A DNA stretch of 57,609 nucleotides, taken from NCBI RefSeq assembly GCF_001546485.1, contig NZ_KQ956850.1, positions 51,764 to 109,372 of the forward strand. The letters are read 5' to 3'. Positions 13,360 through 23,491 of the stretch are shown here, one piece after another. How positions within the stretch are numbered: position 1 is the stretch's first letter; the number at the start of each line of letters is the position of its first letter. Source of the stretch: Gardnerella vaginalis (GTDB taxonomy: Bacteria; Actinomycetota; Actinomycetes; Actinomycetales; Bifidobacteriaceae). The translations under genes and the position numbers were made by a program. The notes beneath the pieces are model-generated. The model did not search any database. It saw only the letters and a list, made by a program, of their open reading frames with translations, and was not told the DNA's origin.

Positions 13360-15633
13360 TTATTCAAAATTCTTATCATCGTGAGTGCGAATAATGTGTA
13401 ATTGCTGCGTTGGTCTAGTCATGGCCACATAAAGATTGGCTGCAGCAGTGAGCCTAGAGGCTGCTTCTTGTTCGATTTGTGAAGGTTGAAGTACAATCAC
13501 TGCGTCATACTCTAGACCTTTTACATCTTCTGCTGTGCAAACGCTGCATTGACAATCGTCGGCGCTTTGCTGACATAATCGATTCCACGTTTTTTCGGGT
13601 AATGCAAGTCGTAATGCTTGATTAACAATAAGCTGAGTATGTTGTACTGTGTCGCGAGGCGCAATGATTGCAATACGTCCACTTCCATCATCAGCAATAA
13701 ATCGTTGGAATAGATTTGTGCAAGACTGCGCAAGAGCTGTATCAAGTTCTTTTTGAGATTCAACTGTTTGAGATACAAGTGAATCAGGAACTGATCGAAC
13801 TGCGTTGACTGTAGATATATATAATCCAGAATCAGTCGCAGCTTTGCTTGCAAATTCAGAAACTTCGCGAGGATTGCGATAATTAATCGTTAATTCGTAA
13901 AGATCCCAATTGGACTCGCCAAACAGCGAATTCATATTTTTCTGCCAATGGTGAGTTCCACCCAAGGCAGAAGTTTGAGCAACATCGCCAACAATAGTAA
14001 AGGAGCGTGAAGGGCATCGACGAATGAGCATACGCCAATCCATGGCGGTAAGTTCTTGAGCCTCATCAACGACTACGTGTCCATATGTCCACTCGCGGTC
14101 AGATGCAGCTTTGCGGGCAAGTATACTAGCGTCATCGCCTTGCAAATTGTCGAGAAGCATATCGGCGGTTACTATGCCATTGCCAATTCCAGCTTGTGCT
14201 AAAGTGTCGGCCGCAAACTGTTGTTCCTCAAGTTTCTTAGCCTGCATCGCTGATTTCTGAGCCTCAATCTTAGGATCCGGGCCGAGTAATTCCATAGCTT
14301 CGTCGAGTAGCGGTATATCGGAACGAGTCAGTGGGCTACCTTTTGGTCTAGTAAGAGTGTCAATATCGTCATTGCTTAACCAAGGTGCGTATAGGCGTAG
14401 TTGATCCGGTTTAGCAAAAAGCTGATCAATGAGCCATTTGCCAGTCATAGGTAGCCAAGCAAGATTCAACGCAATTCGTAGCTTGTCGTCTAATCGAAGT
14501 TGAGAAGTTATGTCGTTCAATTCAGCCTGATCAGGAACATAATCAAGCTGCTCTAAATAGCGGTTTTTTAAGATGCTTAGCACAGTTTTAACAAATGTAG
14601 TACGTGCTTGATTATGCGGTTGATGAGTGTGTTGTGCATCTGATTGAGCGAGTTTTATATCTTGCGCGAGAAGAGGAATGCTGAATCCTCCAATACGTAT
14701 CGTTGGAAGATTTTTAGGCACACGAATGCGAGCCGCAATAGCATTGGCAATAACTGTGCGCATGCGATACATGCCTTTTAGTTTCGCTGCATAAGGAGCA
14801 TCTTCAGAAGTTGCGCACACTCCTGGAATTAAGTCTGCAATAGTACGACTTACTACGCCAGTTTCACCTAAGGAAGGGAGCACTTGATCAATATAACGCA
14901 AAAACGCTGAGCTTGGTCCAACAATAAGTACGCCAGAGCGTTCAAGCTTGCGTCGGTGCGTATATAGTAGGTAAGCTGCACGGTGTAATGCAACTGCTGT
15001 TTTGCCGGTACCAGGTCCTCCCTGTACTACAATTGTATGATCAAGTGGTGCACGAATAATGCGATCCTGCTCAGCTTGAATGGTGGCTACAATATCTGTC
15101 ATCTTCCCGGTGCGACGAGAACCCAAAGAAGCAAGTAATGCGCCTTCTCCGGTAAGAGTTCCTTGCTGTGACGCTTTCCCTACTTCTTCAGAATGGATAT
15201 CAAGAACTTCATCTTCAATACCGATAACATCACGGAAACGAAGAGTGATATGACGTCGCATAACAATATCTCCGTGATGTGAAGGTGTTGCCTCATAGAA
15301 AGGTCGTGCAGCTTCAGCTCGCCAATCAGTAAGAATAGAATCATGATTTTCACTTAACAAACCGATACGACCAATATAGCGACGTGTACCTTCGGTATTG
15401 TCAAGCCGACCAAAAACGAGACGATCTTCAACAGCTCGTAACTGCGTAAGACGATCTTCATACATGGTTGCAAAGGAATCGCGTTCTGTACGTTGCGTGG
15501 GAGAACCATGTGAACCAGCAGCGCGTACAGCGTCCAAACGTGTACGAATAGTGTTACGCAAGTCATCGAGCCGACTATAAGCACGGTTAACAGCCTGCTG
15601 TTCTTCGCTAAGTTGTGAGGAATAAGTAGACAT
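13360..15633 (-). CDS. HelD/HelR-family ATPase, RNA polymerase-associated UvrD-like helicase
   Basis: About 757 residues with superfamily 1 helicase motifs: Walker A QGGPGTGKTAVALHRAAYLL near residue 205, Walker B VVDEAQELTAMDW, the GDVAQTS motif, TINYRNP, and a C-terminal KGLEYDAV and LYVAMTR. The N-terminal coiled coil and the YIGRIGLLSENHDSILTDWR block are typical of HelD proteins, which enter the RNA polymerase channels to release stalled enzyme; some actinobacterial HelR proteins protect against rifamycins. The ATG at 15633 is preferred over one 18 codons earlier because a TATACT -10 box (15691-15696) would place the transcript start after that earlier codon. Confidence 0.85.
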   Translation of the reverse strand: MSTYSSQLSEEQQAVNRAYSRLDDLRNTIRTRLDAVRAAGSHGSPTQRTERDSFATMYEDRLTQLRAVEDRLVFGRLDNTEGTRRYIGRIGLLSENHDSILTDWRAEAARPFYEATPSHHGDIVMRRHITLRFRDVIGIEDEVLDIHSEEVGKASQQGTLTGEGALLASLGSRRTGKMTDIVATIQAEQDRIIRAPLDHTIVVQGGPGTGKTAVALHRAAYLLYTHRRKLERSGVLIVGPSSAFLRYIDQVLPSLGETGVVSRTIADLIPGVCATSEDAPYAAKLKGMYRMRTVIANAIAARIRVPKNLPTIRIGGFSIPLLAQDIKLAQSDAQHTHQPHNQARTTFVKTVLSILKNRYLEQLDYVPDQAELNDITSQLRLDDKLRIALNLAWLPMTGKWLIDQLFAKPDQLRLYAPWLSNDDIDTLTRPKGSPLTRSDIPLLDEAMELLGPDPKIEAQKSAMQAKKLEEQQFAADTLAQAGIGNGIVTADMLLDNLQGDDASILARKAASDREWTYGHVVVDEAQELTAMDWRMLIRRCPSRSFTIVGDVAQTSALGGTHHWQKNMNSLFGESNWDLYELTINYRNPREVSEFASKAATDSGLYISTVNAVRSVPDSLVSQTVESQKELDTALAQSCTNLFQRFIADDGSGRIAIIAPRDTVQHTQLIVNQALRLALPEKTWNRLCQQSADDCQCSVCTAEDVKGLEYDAVIVLQPSQIEQEAASRLTAAANLYVAMTRPTQQLHIIRTHDDKNFE

Positions 15634-15800
15634 ATTCGTCCATTCTTCGTAAAGTATTGCAACCGAATTGTATCTAAAATTAGGCATTTAAGTATATCTC
15701 GAGGTTTATACACGTATCTTGATTTCGTGTTGCGTAAGAATTGATATTCCATAAATTGAGGATTCCATAAATTGAGCGAAATTTTAGTTTTATTTCCGAA

Positions 15801-15828
15801 TTGACAAAATATAATCTAAACATATGTT
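15801..15828 (+). promoter_or_regulatory. Likely promoter of the nucleoside hydrolase operon
   Basis: TTGACA and TATGTT are spaced by 16 bases, the best promoter match in the 363-base gap before the nucleoside hydrolase gene. It would give a leader of about 160 bases. The rest of the gap is AT-rich with no gene or strong hairpin seen. Confidence 0.45.
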
Positions 15829-15996
15829 TATAAGGGTTGATTTTGAATTATAAAGGGATAGAATTTTCAGATTGTTAAGCATAAAACGATGAGGTTTACT
15901 CCTATAAGTTTGTTGCAACTGGTTAAAAAATAAACAGAATATCTTACTTCATCACTGTTGATGGTAGTGAGTTTATGATATAGAAAGGCTGCTCAC

Positions 15997-16953
15997 ATGA
16001 AGAAGCTCATTCTTGATTTGGATACTGGTGTCGATGATACCTTGGCAATTTCTTATGCTCTTGGTAGTCCAGAAGTTGAGCTGATTGGTATTACTGGTAC
16101 TTACGGCAATGTGCTTATGGAACAGGGTGTTCGTAATGCTCTTGCTATAACCGAATTATTCGGACATCCAGAAGTAAAAGTATATCGTGGTCTGTCGCAT
16201 GCAAGCAAGAAGGATTCATTTGAAGTATTGCCAATTTCTGCATTCATTCATGGTGACAATGGTATTGGCGACGTTGTTATTCCGGATTCCAAGCGTGAAG
16301 CTGAATCCGAACCTGCAGTAGATTTCATTATTGATGCAGTAAAAACATATGGAAAAGATCTTATTTATGTTCCAACAGGACCTATGACCAATATTGCTGC
16401 AGCTTTGAAGAAAGCTCCGGAGATTAAAGATGAGATTGGTAAGATTGTTCTTATGGGTGGAGCTCTCACAGTTCATGGAAATGTAACGCCTTGGATGGAA
16501 GCGAATATCTCCCAAGATCCAGATGCTGCAGATGTCCTATTCCGTTCTGGTGCTCCGGTAACAATGGTTGGATTGGATGTGACTTTGCAAACCTTGCTTA
16601 CCTATAAGGAAACACAAAAGTGGCGTGAACTTGGTACCAAAGCTGGTACCTTCTTAGCAGATATGACTGATTTCTACATTAAGGCTTACGAAACTACTGC
16701 TCCACACCTCGGTGGTTGTGGTTTGCATGATCCGTTAGCTGTTGCTGTTGCTGTGGATCCAACGCTGGTAACAACGTTGCCAATTAACATGCAGGTAGAT
16801 GTAGAAGGTCCAACGCGTGGGCGCACTATTGGTGATGTCACTCGCTTGAACGATCCAGTTAAGACTATGCAAGTAGCTGTAGGTGTGGATGTGAAGCGTT
16901 TCTTGAATGAATTCATGTCTCGTATCTCTGGTTTGGCAAAAATCGCCGGCTGA
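15997..16953 (+). CDS. Inosine-uridine-preferring nucleoside hydrolase
   Basis: A 318-residue protein of the IunH/RihABC family, which splits ribonucleosides to a base and ribose. The calcium-binding motif DLDTGVDDT is at residues 8-16, and the active-site block G-C-G-L-H-D-P-L-A-V occurs near 240, with the histidine typical of the family. GAAAGG lies eight bases before the ATG. An MFS transporter follows after 47 bases, suggesting uptake and cleavage of nucleosides as one unit. Substrate (purine or pyrimidine) cannot be assigned with certainty. Confidence 0.85.
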   Translation: MKKLILDLDTGVDDTLAISYALGSPEVELIGITGTYGNVLMEQGVRNALAITELFGHPEVKVYRGLSHASKKDSFEVLPISAFIHGDNGIGDVVIPDSKREAESEPAVDFIIDAVKTYGKDLIYVPTGPMTNIAAALKKAPEIKDEIGKIVLMGGALTVHGNVTPWMEANISQDPDAADVLFRSGAPVTMVGLDVTLQTLLTYKETQKWRELGTKAGTFLADMTDFYIKAYETTAPHLGGCGLHDPLAVAVAVDPTLVTTLPINMQVDVEGPTRGRTIGDVTRLNDPVKTMQVAVGVDVKRFLNEFMSRISGLAKIAG

Positions 16954-17000
16954 ATGCTGTAAACATTGTCGAATATAAGGAATTAACTGATTGGACTATT

Positions 17001-18425
17001 ATGACTGAAAATGCAACTTCTATTGCGGTAGATCCGTATGAGGATCCAAAAACGCGTAACAAGGTAGCAATTTATTCTCTTATTTTGCTGCTGATTACAT
17101 TTATTTTAGGAACATTGTGTTTGCAAGGTTTTAATCTTGTATTCAACCAGATTGGTAAAGCTGTTGGAGCTCCAGAACAGGCGTCTCTTATTACCAGCTT
17201 ACCGATTATTGTTCTAGGTATAGTTTGCTTTATATATGGATCTTTAGGTGACTTTGTGTCACTTCGTAGACTCATAACAATCGGTCTTGTTACCTTGTTT
17301 GTTGGGTCTCTGTTTGGTTTTGTTGCAAACTTCTATTTCACTCCAAACTTGTGGACCGTCATTATTGCACGTATTCTACAAACCGCTGGTGAACAGGTTG
17401 CAGGATCTTCCTTCCTTGTTATTGCAACTAAGTATTTGCGTAATGATTTGAAGGTTATTTTCTTCGGTCTCTTTACGGCCGCCTACCAACTTTCTGCCTC
17501 TATTGGCGTGTTTGCTGCTGGTGCTCTTAGCTCTATTGCTTGGCAGTATTTGTTCTTGATTCCTGCAATTACGATTTTGTTCTTGCCTGTGCTTGTTAAG
17601 TGCTTGCCTACAAAGAATGGTATTGGTGGAAAGATTGATAAACTTGGCTTTACAGTATTTGGTATTGCTGTAACACTTCTTACACTGTTCTTCTCTTATA
17701 AGGCGTGGGGATTGTTACTCGGTTCTATAGTGCTTTTTGTTTTGTTTGCTTTCTACATTATGAAGGCAAAGAACCCGTTTGTAACTCCCGCATTCTTCAA
17801 GAATAAGCGTTGGCTTTCGGGCATTATTTTGATCTTCATCTTCTACTTCACCAACTATTGCATGCCTCCTATTTACAATGTGATTGGTGGCGCTCTGTAT
17901 CATATGAATACTTCGCAAGTATCTTCCTACCTTGTGTGGGCTTTTGTGTGCGCTGCAGTATTCGGTGTGCTTTCTGGTACGATTATTAGTCATATTGGCC
18001 GCAAAGCTGGCATTATCACAGCATCATTATTGATGATTGTTGGTTGGGTTGGTGCTGCTTTGCTTATCAATACCGATTTCATGTCGCTTACTATTTGCGC
18101 TTGCATTTACTATGCGGGATGCGGTTTGATGTATTCTCCAATTGTCTCAACAGTTCTTTCTGCTCTTCCAGTTGAAGAATCTGGTCGCGGCTGTGGCATG
18201 AATGATTTGATTATGAATGTTACTGCTTCTATCGGTATTTCTATTTTCAGTGGTTTCTTTGGTGGAGATTTATTCAAGGGCTTCTCCCTCAGTGGTCTTC
18301 ATGGACAGGCTTCTGGTTATTCCAATTTGCTCATGATGGGTGCTGGAGTGGCAGTTATTGGCTTAGTAGTTTACTTGGTTCGCAGCTGCTTTATCTCCGA
18401 AAAGAATGAAATTAGTGAAGAATAG
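17001..18425 (+). CDS. MFS transporter, probably nucleoside-linked
   Basis: A 474-residue protein with about fourteen membrane segments, similar in layout to the DHA2 (14-TM) branch of MFS. Motif A-like residues appear as YGSLGDFVSLRRL near residue 78. It lies 47 bases after the nucleoside hydrolase gene on the same strand and is followed by a terminator, so both form one operon; nucleoside or base transport is inferred from this. DHA2 members usually export drugs, so a drug-export role is the main alternative. Confidence 0.7.
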   Translation: MTENATSIAVDPYEDPKTRNKVAIYSLILLLITFILGTLCLQGFNLVFNQIGKAVGAPEQASLITSLPIIVLGIVCFIYGSLGDFVSLRRLITIGLVTLFVGSLFGFVANFYFTPNLWTVIIARILQTAGEQVAGSSFLVIATKYLRNDLKVIFFGLFTAAYQLSASIGVFAAGALSSIAWQYLFLIPAITILFLPVLVKCLPTKNGIGGKIDKLGFTVFGIAVTLLTLFFSYKAWGLLLGSIVLFVLFAFYIMKAKNPFVTPAFFKNKRWLSGIILIFIFYFTNYCMPPIYNVIGGALYHMNTSQVSSYLVWAFVCAAVFGVLSGTIISHIGRKAGIITASLLMIVGWVGAALLINTDFMSLTICACIYYAGCGLMYSPIVSTVLSALPVEESGRGCGMNDLIMNVTASIGISIFSGFFGGDLFKGFSLSGLHGQASGYSNLLMMGAGVAVIGLVVYLVRSCFISEKNEISEE

Positions 18426-18454
18426 TCTCAATAGGCTAATAAGTAAACAAAAAT

Positions 18455-18497
18455 AAGTGTAGGCGGTCGTACAAAATGCGTGTGACTGCCTACACTT
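18455..18497. terminator. Terminator between the MFS gene and hrpA
   Basis: AAGTGTAGGC and GCCTACACTT form ten-base arms with further pairing (GGT/ACT) inside, between convergent genes, with TTTTAG following on the plus strand. Confidence 0.75.
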
Positions 18498-18510
18498 TTA
18501 GTTAATCATT

Positions 18511-21500
18511 TTATGCGTCTAGCTTTCGCATACGCTGTATACTAATTGGGTAAGCTGTTCCAAGTTCTTGTGCCCACAGTGACACATAAAACTCTTCGCA
18601 CATCCAACGCAATCTTTCCGCAATATTTTCTGCTTCATCATGCGATGGTCCGGCAGGTAAAGATTTAGCTTTATCTTGTGCTTTTTCAACAATTTTGTGC
18701 GCTTCTTCAGCTTCCCAAGCCCAGCGAACATCGCGATTCTTATCTGATTTAGCTTTAGTGAGTCTAATCGCATCAGCTTGCAAGTATTTTTCAATTCTAG
18801 GAAGTGAATTTGCTGGAGCTTTTGCAATAAACCCTTCGTACACGAGGCTTGCAACATGTTCGCGAATAGATTGCAAAACAGATAATAATGGTAAATCAGC
18901 CTTACCGGAAACAGCTTTGGTAACCTCTGCCTGTCGTTTTAATATGGCAATTACATCGTGTGCAACTTCATATACAGTATCCTCATACATTTGAGAAACG
19001 TTAGCTACAGCTTCTTTTAATAAAATATCGTCCGTGATTTTTTCAGGATTTGGTATGAGTCGCTTAACTGCAGCCATTTGCAAGTCTTCAGCTAATTTTT
19101 GAGAACTTGAATAAGGTGCAGCGGTAAGCATAAGAGCTTCTGATCCAAGCCATCGAGAAGTAATGCGCTTATTATCCAACCGTAACATGTGTAGAGCACC
19201 TTCCCATACCATTTGAGAACGCGAAAGCATAGTTGCGCCAGATTTATGTAACAGATCAGCTCTTTGTACAATGTTTCCAGCTTGTGCTGCTTTATTTGCT
19301 TTACGATCAACTACTGCTCTTGCTGACTTCTGAGCTTCTTTGGCAAAATGTTGCTGTAATGTAATCAAAGACTTATTAGTACCAAGAATTGTAGGTTTTA
19401 CTCGATAAGCAAAGTTTTTATGATTTGCAGGCTGATTGTGATTTCCTTTAGGTTTTCTTTCTTCAACGCTAAAAGTCACGCGTAAATATGATGAAAGTCT
19501 GTTCATCTGTTCATCGTTAAATACTTCAGGATGAATTTGTGCTCCAACAACAGCAATAGCAGCTTGAGTAAAAACTTCACGAAAATCTTGCCACGTAAGT
19601 TTGTTACTATCTTCGCTAGTTTCAACAATTCCAGGAAGCATATCATAATGTTCGTCAATCCAACCGCGAATTTTTTGAGCAGTGTCTGGTGCTGGCACGA
19701 ATTGTACGCGCAAAGCTTTTGGTAAAGACTTAATCATGCCGATAATCAGTTCGTTAAGTAAGCCGGGAACATTCCATGTGAATTCTTCTGGAGTTAAACG
19801 AGAAAGTACATGAAGAGGAACATGCACTGTTACACCATCTAAAGGATTGTGAATATCGTACACATAACTTAAACGCAATCTTATAGGTTGACCATCGGTT
19901 CCGATTGTATTCCAATGGTCTGGATAATCGGCTAAATCGGTGCTTTGTGTAGTTTGTAAACGCTCAACTTCATCAGGATTAAAATCAAGTTTGTGGGGAT
20001 TTTCTGCACGATTGTCTTTCCACCATTTTGCTAAAGTAACAATACTGGTAATTTCTTGAGGAAGTTGATTATCATAAAAAGTAAATAAATCTTCGTCGTT
20101 TACTGTTTCGCTTATTTGGCGCGTACGATTTGCTTGATTATCGGCGTCGTCAAGAATAGCACGATTTGCCAAAATAAAACCATCATGGGGGAATCGTTGC
20201 TGGATATCTCCTTCAACAAGACCCTGACGAATCATCAACATTCTAGCTTCATACGGATTGATGCGTGCCCATTGAACTGTACGATCTTGTACAATAGGTA
20301 ATCCGTACAAAAGTACTTTTGACTTCGCTACAGCGGAGCCTTTAGAAGCACTCCAATGAGCGTCAGAATACGTTATTCTCGTAAGATTTTTAGCAAGAGG
20401 CTCAGCCCAAGCAGGATCAATCTGTGCACAATATCTTGCCCAAAGTCTAGAAGTCTCAACTAATTCAGTGCATATAATCCAGGAAGGTGTAGTTTTAGCT
20501 ACAGAAGAAGCTGGGAATATTGCAAATCTTGTGCCGCGAGCGCCTTGATAATCGTTTTTAGCCATTTTTTGTGCACGCTTCATGGCTCGAATTTTTGCTG
20601 TTCCGCTTAATCCAGCAAAATCAGAAGCTTTCGGTTCACGCACAACTTGCATTCCCATCATCGAAAGTAAGCCTGCAAGCATTGAAGCGTGTATACCTTG
20701 TGAATCCCAAGAGCAACATAGACTATGAGCAGCCTGCTGATTATTAGGAAGTTGACGAATTTCCAGAGGAGGTCTTTTAACTGGAGCAGGTTCGCCAATT
20801 TTATAATGCAATTCTTGACACAAGTCTTGCAGTTGATGAACTAAATCTTTCCACTGTTTTAAACGCAAAAAATGGAAAAATTCTGCCTTGCAAATCTTAC
20901 GAAGCGCATTATTACTCATATCTCCATCTGCTTGGAATAACCTATCCCAGATGTTTAAAGCAGTCAAAAAATCGCTTGTTTCATCAGCATAACGACGATG
21001 CAACCTATCTGCTTCTTCGCGCTGATCTTCAGGTCGTTCTCGAGGATCTTGCAAACTTAAGAATGCAACAACTACTAGTATCGCGGCAAGAGTATTTGGC
21101 GTAGTACGCTTAGCGGCTTCAATAATCATGCGACCTAAGCGAATGTCAATCGGTAACTTAGCAAGCTCGCGACCAATATGAGTTAAAGTAATTACACCAG
21201 ATTTTCTGCTTATTGCGCCAAGCTCGGTAAGTTCGTTAAAACCGTCGCTTACGGCTTTGATGTCTGGTGGGTCAATAAAACCAAAATTAGTAATATCTTC
21301 GCCAGTTTTAGCAACACCAACCGAAAGCATATGCAGAACCACTGCACCAAGAGAAGTACGCAAAATTTCAGGATCTGTAAAACGTGGGCGAGTTTCATAA
21401 TCTTCGCGCGAGTATAAGCGAATCGCAATGCCGTCTGCAATACGACCGCAGCGTCCGGAACGCTGATCAGCACTAGCTTGAGAAATTGGTTCTATAGGAA

Positions 21501-22593
21501 GTCTTTGCACTTTCGCAGATTTAGAATATCTGGAAATTCTCGCAAAACCAGGATCTACAACGTATCGAATACCAGGAACAGTAAGTGAAGTTTCTGCAAC
21601 ATTCGTAGCAATAACAATGCGCTGATGAGAGTGTGATTCAAAAACTCTATGCTGATCTTTTGCAGAAAGACGTGCAAAAAGAGGCACAATTTCAATCGCA
21701 TCAGTTCGTTTCATATCGTTTGCGCGTGTGCCAAAATATGAACGTAAACCATCTTCAAACTCTCGAATATCGCGCTCGCCTGAAGCAAAAACCATAATGT
21801 CACGAGCACCATGTTCGTGACTTGAATGAATAACCAACTGTGCGCATGCTCGAGTTACAGCAGAAGTCATATCTTCGTCAGCAATATCTTCACGTTCTTG
21901 TTGGTTAGATTGGCTTTCTGCAACGGTATTTTCATCCATGGTTATGTCTGCAAAACCTGGTACATGTCTCATAAGAGAAGGTGCAGAGCCAAGTGGTTCG
22001 TAAAGTACTCGCACAGGGTAGGTTCGTCCAGAAACTTCAATAACAGGAACTTTTGTATGTAGCGCGTTTTCAAAATGGTCGCGGAATTTCGCAGAATCAA
22101 TAGTTGCAGAAGTAATAATTAGCTTCAAATCGCGACGTTTCGGTAGCAAAGTTGTTAAATAGCCGAGAAGAAAATCAATATTAAGGCTGCGTTCGTGCGC
22201 CTCATCGATAATAATCGTGTCATATCGAGTAAGAAGTGGATCGCGCTGAATTTGCGCAAGTAAAATGCCATCAGTAACAATACGCAATTTTGTTTGAGAT
22301 GAACTTTCATCAGTAAATCGCACCTGATATCCGATTTCTTCGCCCAGCTTTACTTCCATTTCGTTAGCAATACGCTCGGCTACAGTGCGAGCAGCCAAAC
22401 GGCGAGGTTGAGTATGTACGATTTGCTTTCCTCTGCCACCTCTTCCAAGCTCAAGCGCCATTTTTGGGATTTGCGTAGTTTTACCAGAACCAGTTTGACC
22501 GGAAACAATCACAACTTGAGAAGACTTAATTGCTTCTATAATTTCGTCATGTGCTGCACAAATAGGAAGATCAGCAGGGTAATCGAATTTCAT
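18511..22593 (-). CDS. hrpA: ATP-dependent RNA helicase HrpA
   Basis: A 1360-residue DEAH-box RNA helicase of normal HrpA length. Motifs include Walker A GQTGSGKTTQIPK near residue 31, DEAH within IIIDEAHERSLNIDF near 125, SAT (ITSATI), and the QRSGRCGR motif VI near 380, followed by helicase-associated and HrpA-specific C-terminal domains (DUF3418-type end). HrpA rescues collided or stalled ribosomes by acting on mRNA. A methyltransferase gene lies 27 bases upstream and is probably co-transcribed. Confidence 0.93.
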   Translation of the reverse strand: MKFDYPADLPICAAHDEIIEAIKSSQVVIVSGQTGSGKTTQIPKMALELGRGGRGKQIVHTQPRRLAARTVAERIANEMEVKLGEEIGYQVRFTDESSSQTKLRIVTDGILLAQIQRDPLLTRYDTIIIDEAHERSLNIDFLLGYLTTLLPKRRDLKLIITSATIDSAKFRDHFENALHTKVPVIEVSGRTYPVRVLYEPLGSAPSLMRHVPGFADITMDENTVAESQSNQQEREDIADEDMTSAVTRACAQLVIHSSHEHGARDIMVFASGERDIREFEDGLRSYFGTRANDMKRTDAIEIVPLFARLSAKDQHRVFESHSHQRIVIATNVAETSLTVPGIRYVVDPGFARISRYSKSAKVQRLPIEPISQASADQRSGRCGRIADGIAIRLYSREDYETRPRFTDPEILRTSLGAVVLHMLSVGVAKTGEDITNFGFIDPPDIKAVSDGFNELTELGAISRKSGVITLTHIGRELAKLPIDIRLGRMIIEAAKRTTPNTLAAILVVVAFLSLQDPRERPEDQREEADRLHRRYADETSDFLTALNIWDRLFQADGDMSNNALRKICKAEFFHFLRLKQWKDLVHQLQDLCQELHYKIGEPAPVKRPPLEIRQLPNNQQAAHSLCCSWDSQGIHASMLAGLLSMMGMQVVREPKASDFAGLSGTAKIRAMKRAQKMAKNDYQGARGTRFAIFPASSVAKTTPSWIICTELVETSRLWARYCAQIDPAWAEPLAKNLTRITYSDAHWSASKGSAVAKSKVLLYGLPIVQDRTVQWARINPYEARMLMIRQGLVEGDIQQRFPHDGFILANRAILDDADNQANRTRQISETVNDEDLFTFYDNQLPQEITSIVTLAKWWKDNRAENPHKLDFNPDEVERLQTTQSTDLADYPDHWNTIGTDGQPIRLRLSYVYDIHNPLDGVTVHVPLHVLSRLTPEEFTWNVPGLLNELIIGMIKSLPKALRVQFVPAPDTAQKIRGWIDEHYDMLPGIVETSEDSNKLTWQDFREVFTQAAIAVVGAQIHPEVFNDEQMNRLSSYLRVTFSVEERKPKGNHNQPANHKNFAYRVKPTILGTNKSLITLQQHFAKEAQKSARAVVDRKANKAAQAGNIVQRADLLHKSGATMLSRSQMVWEGALHMLRLDNKRITSRWLGSEALMLTAAPYSSSQKLAEDLQMAAVKRLIPNPEKITDDILLKEAVANVSQMYEDTVYEVAHDVIAILKRQAEVTKAVSGKADLPLLSVLQSIREHVASLVYEGFIAKAPANSLPRIEKYLQADAIRLTKAKSDKNRDVRWAWEAEEAHKIVEKAQDKAKSLPAGPSHDEAENIAERLRWMCEEFYVSLWAQELGTAYPISIQRMRKLDA

Positions 22594-22620
22594 AGTATAT
22601 TTATTTCTTTTCGTAGATAT

Positions 22621-23295
22621 TTACTTTTTTAGTACTTCGATAACACGGTACCCTTTGGAACTAGCGTATTTTTCAACGCTAAAACTTTCATCCAGATTCT
22701 CCGCAAGCCAAGTAATTAATGAATCTGATCCAAGATTTTTTTGCACAACTAAATATGCTGCTCCTCCTACTTTTAAACGCGGTAGCCAAGTAAGCAACAT
22801 ATCGTGCAATATCTCTTTTCCAACGCGAATTGGAGGATTAGACCATATAATATCAAAATGATTAAATTCTTCAGCATATTTCTGCAAAGCATCTTCAACA
22901 AGAGTTGCATGAATATGTTTTAGTCCAGCGTTTTTTGCGTTTTGCGTAGTAAGTTCTAATGCACGCTCATTAACATCGACTGCGAAAATTCTTGCATTTG
23001 GAGACTCTAATCCAAGCGCCACACTAATAGGACCCCAGCCGCAACCAATATCAAGGAATTTTCCATTTTCTGGCAATTTTGGAGCATGTTTTAGTAATAC
23101 TGAAGTGCCTAAATCAAGTCTCGAAGCACTAAAAACCCCGTTAGAAACTTGCATAGATACATCATTATTTCGCAAAGTAACGTGTAATATTCTGCGCTCG
23201 TCTTTTGATGATGGTGCTGCGGAAAAGTATTGCTCTCCGCTGATTTTTGTTTTACTAACTGTCTCTGATTGTTTCACTCGATGCTGATTGCTCAT
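22621..23295 (-). CDS. Class I methyltransferase, RsmC-like
   Basis: About 224 residues with an S-adenosylmethionine-binding motif FLDIGCGWGPISVAL and the N6/N2-type catalytic motif IWSNPPIRVGKE, as in RsmC (16S rRNA m2G1207 methyltransferase). E. coli RsmC has an additional N-terminal domain; this single-domain form is common in Gram-positives. The ATG (MSNQHRV) is preferred over a TTG four codons upstream. It probably forms an operon with hrpA, both acting on RNA. Confidence 0.75.
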   Translation of the reverse strand: MSNQHRVKQSETVSKTKISGEQYFSAAPSSKDERRILHVTLRNNDVSMQVSNGVFSASRLDLGTSVLLKHAPKLPENGKFLDIGCGWGPISVALGLESPNARIFAVDVNERALELTTQNAKNAGLKHIHATLVEDALQKYAEEFNHFDIIWSNPPIRVGKEILHDMLLTWLPRLKVGGAAYLVVQKNLGSDSLITWLAENLDESFSVEKYASSKGYRVIEVLKK

Positions 23296-23491
23296 AATAT
23301 TGCTCAAATTGTATTGTCTTGCAACAGCAGTACTGCTAGTGCTGCTATCTTGTTATATTTTGCGCTGCTTTATCGTATCTTTCGTATTACTTGAGTATTG
23401 TCTCCTCAAATCTCCATAATAAAACAAACGTTGTAAAACGCTAGCGAGGTTCTAGTCGCAACTCGCTACAATCGAATAGGGGCGGGTATAA

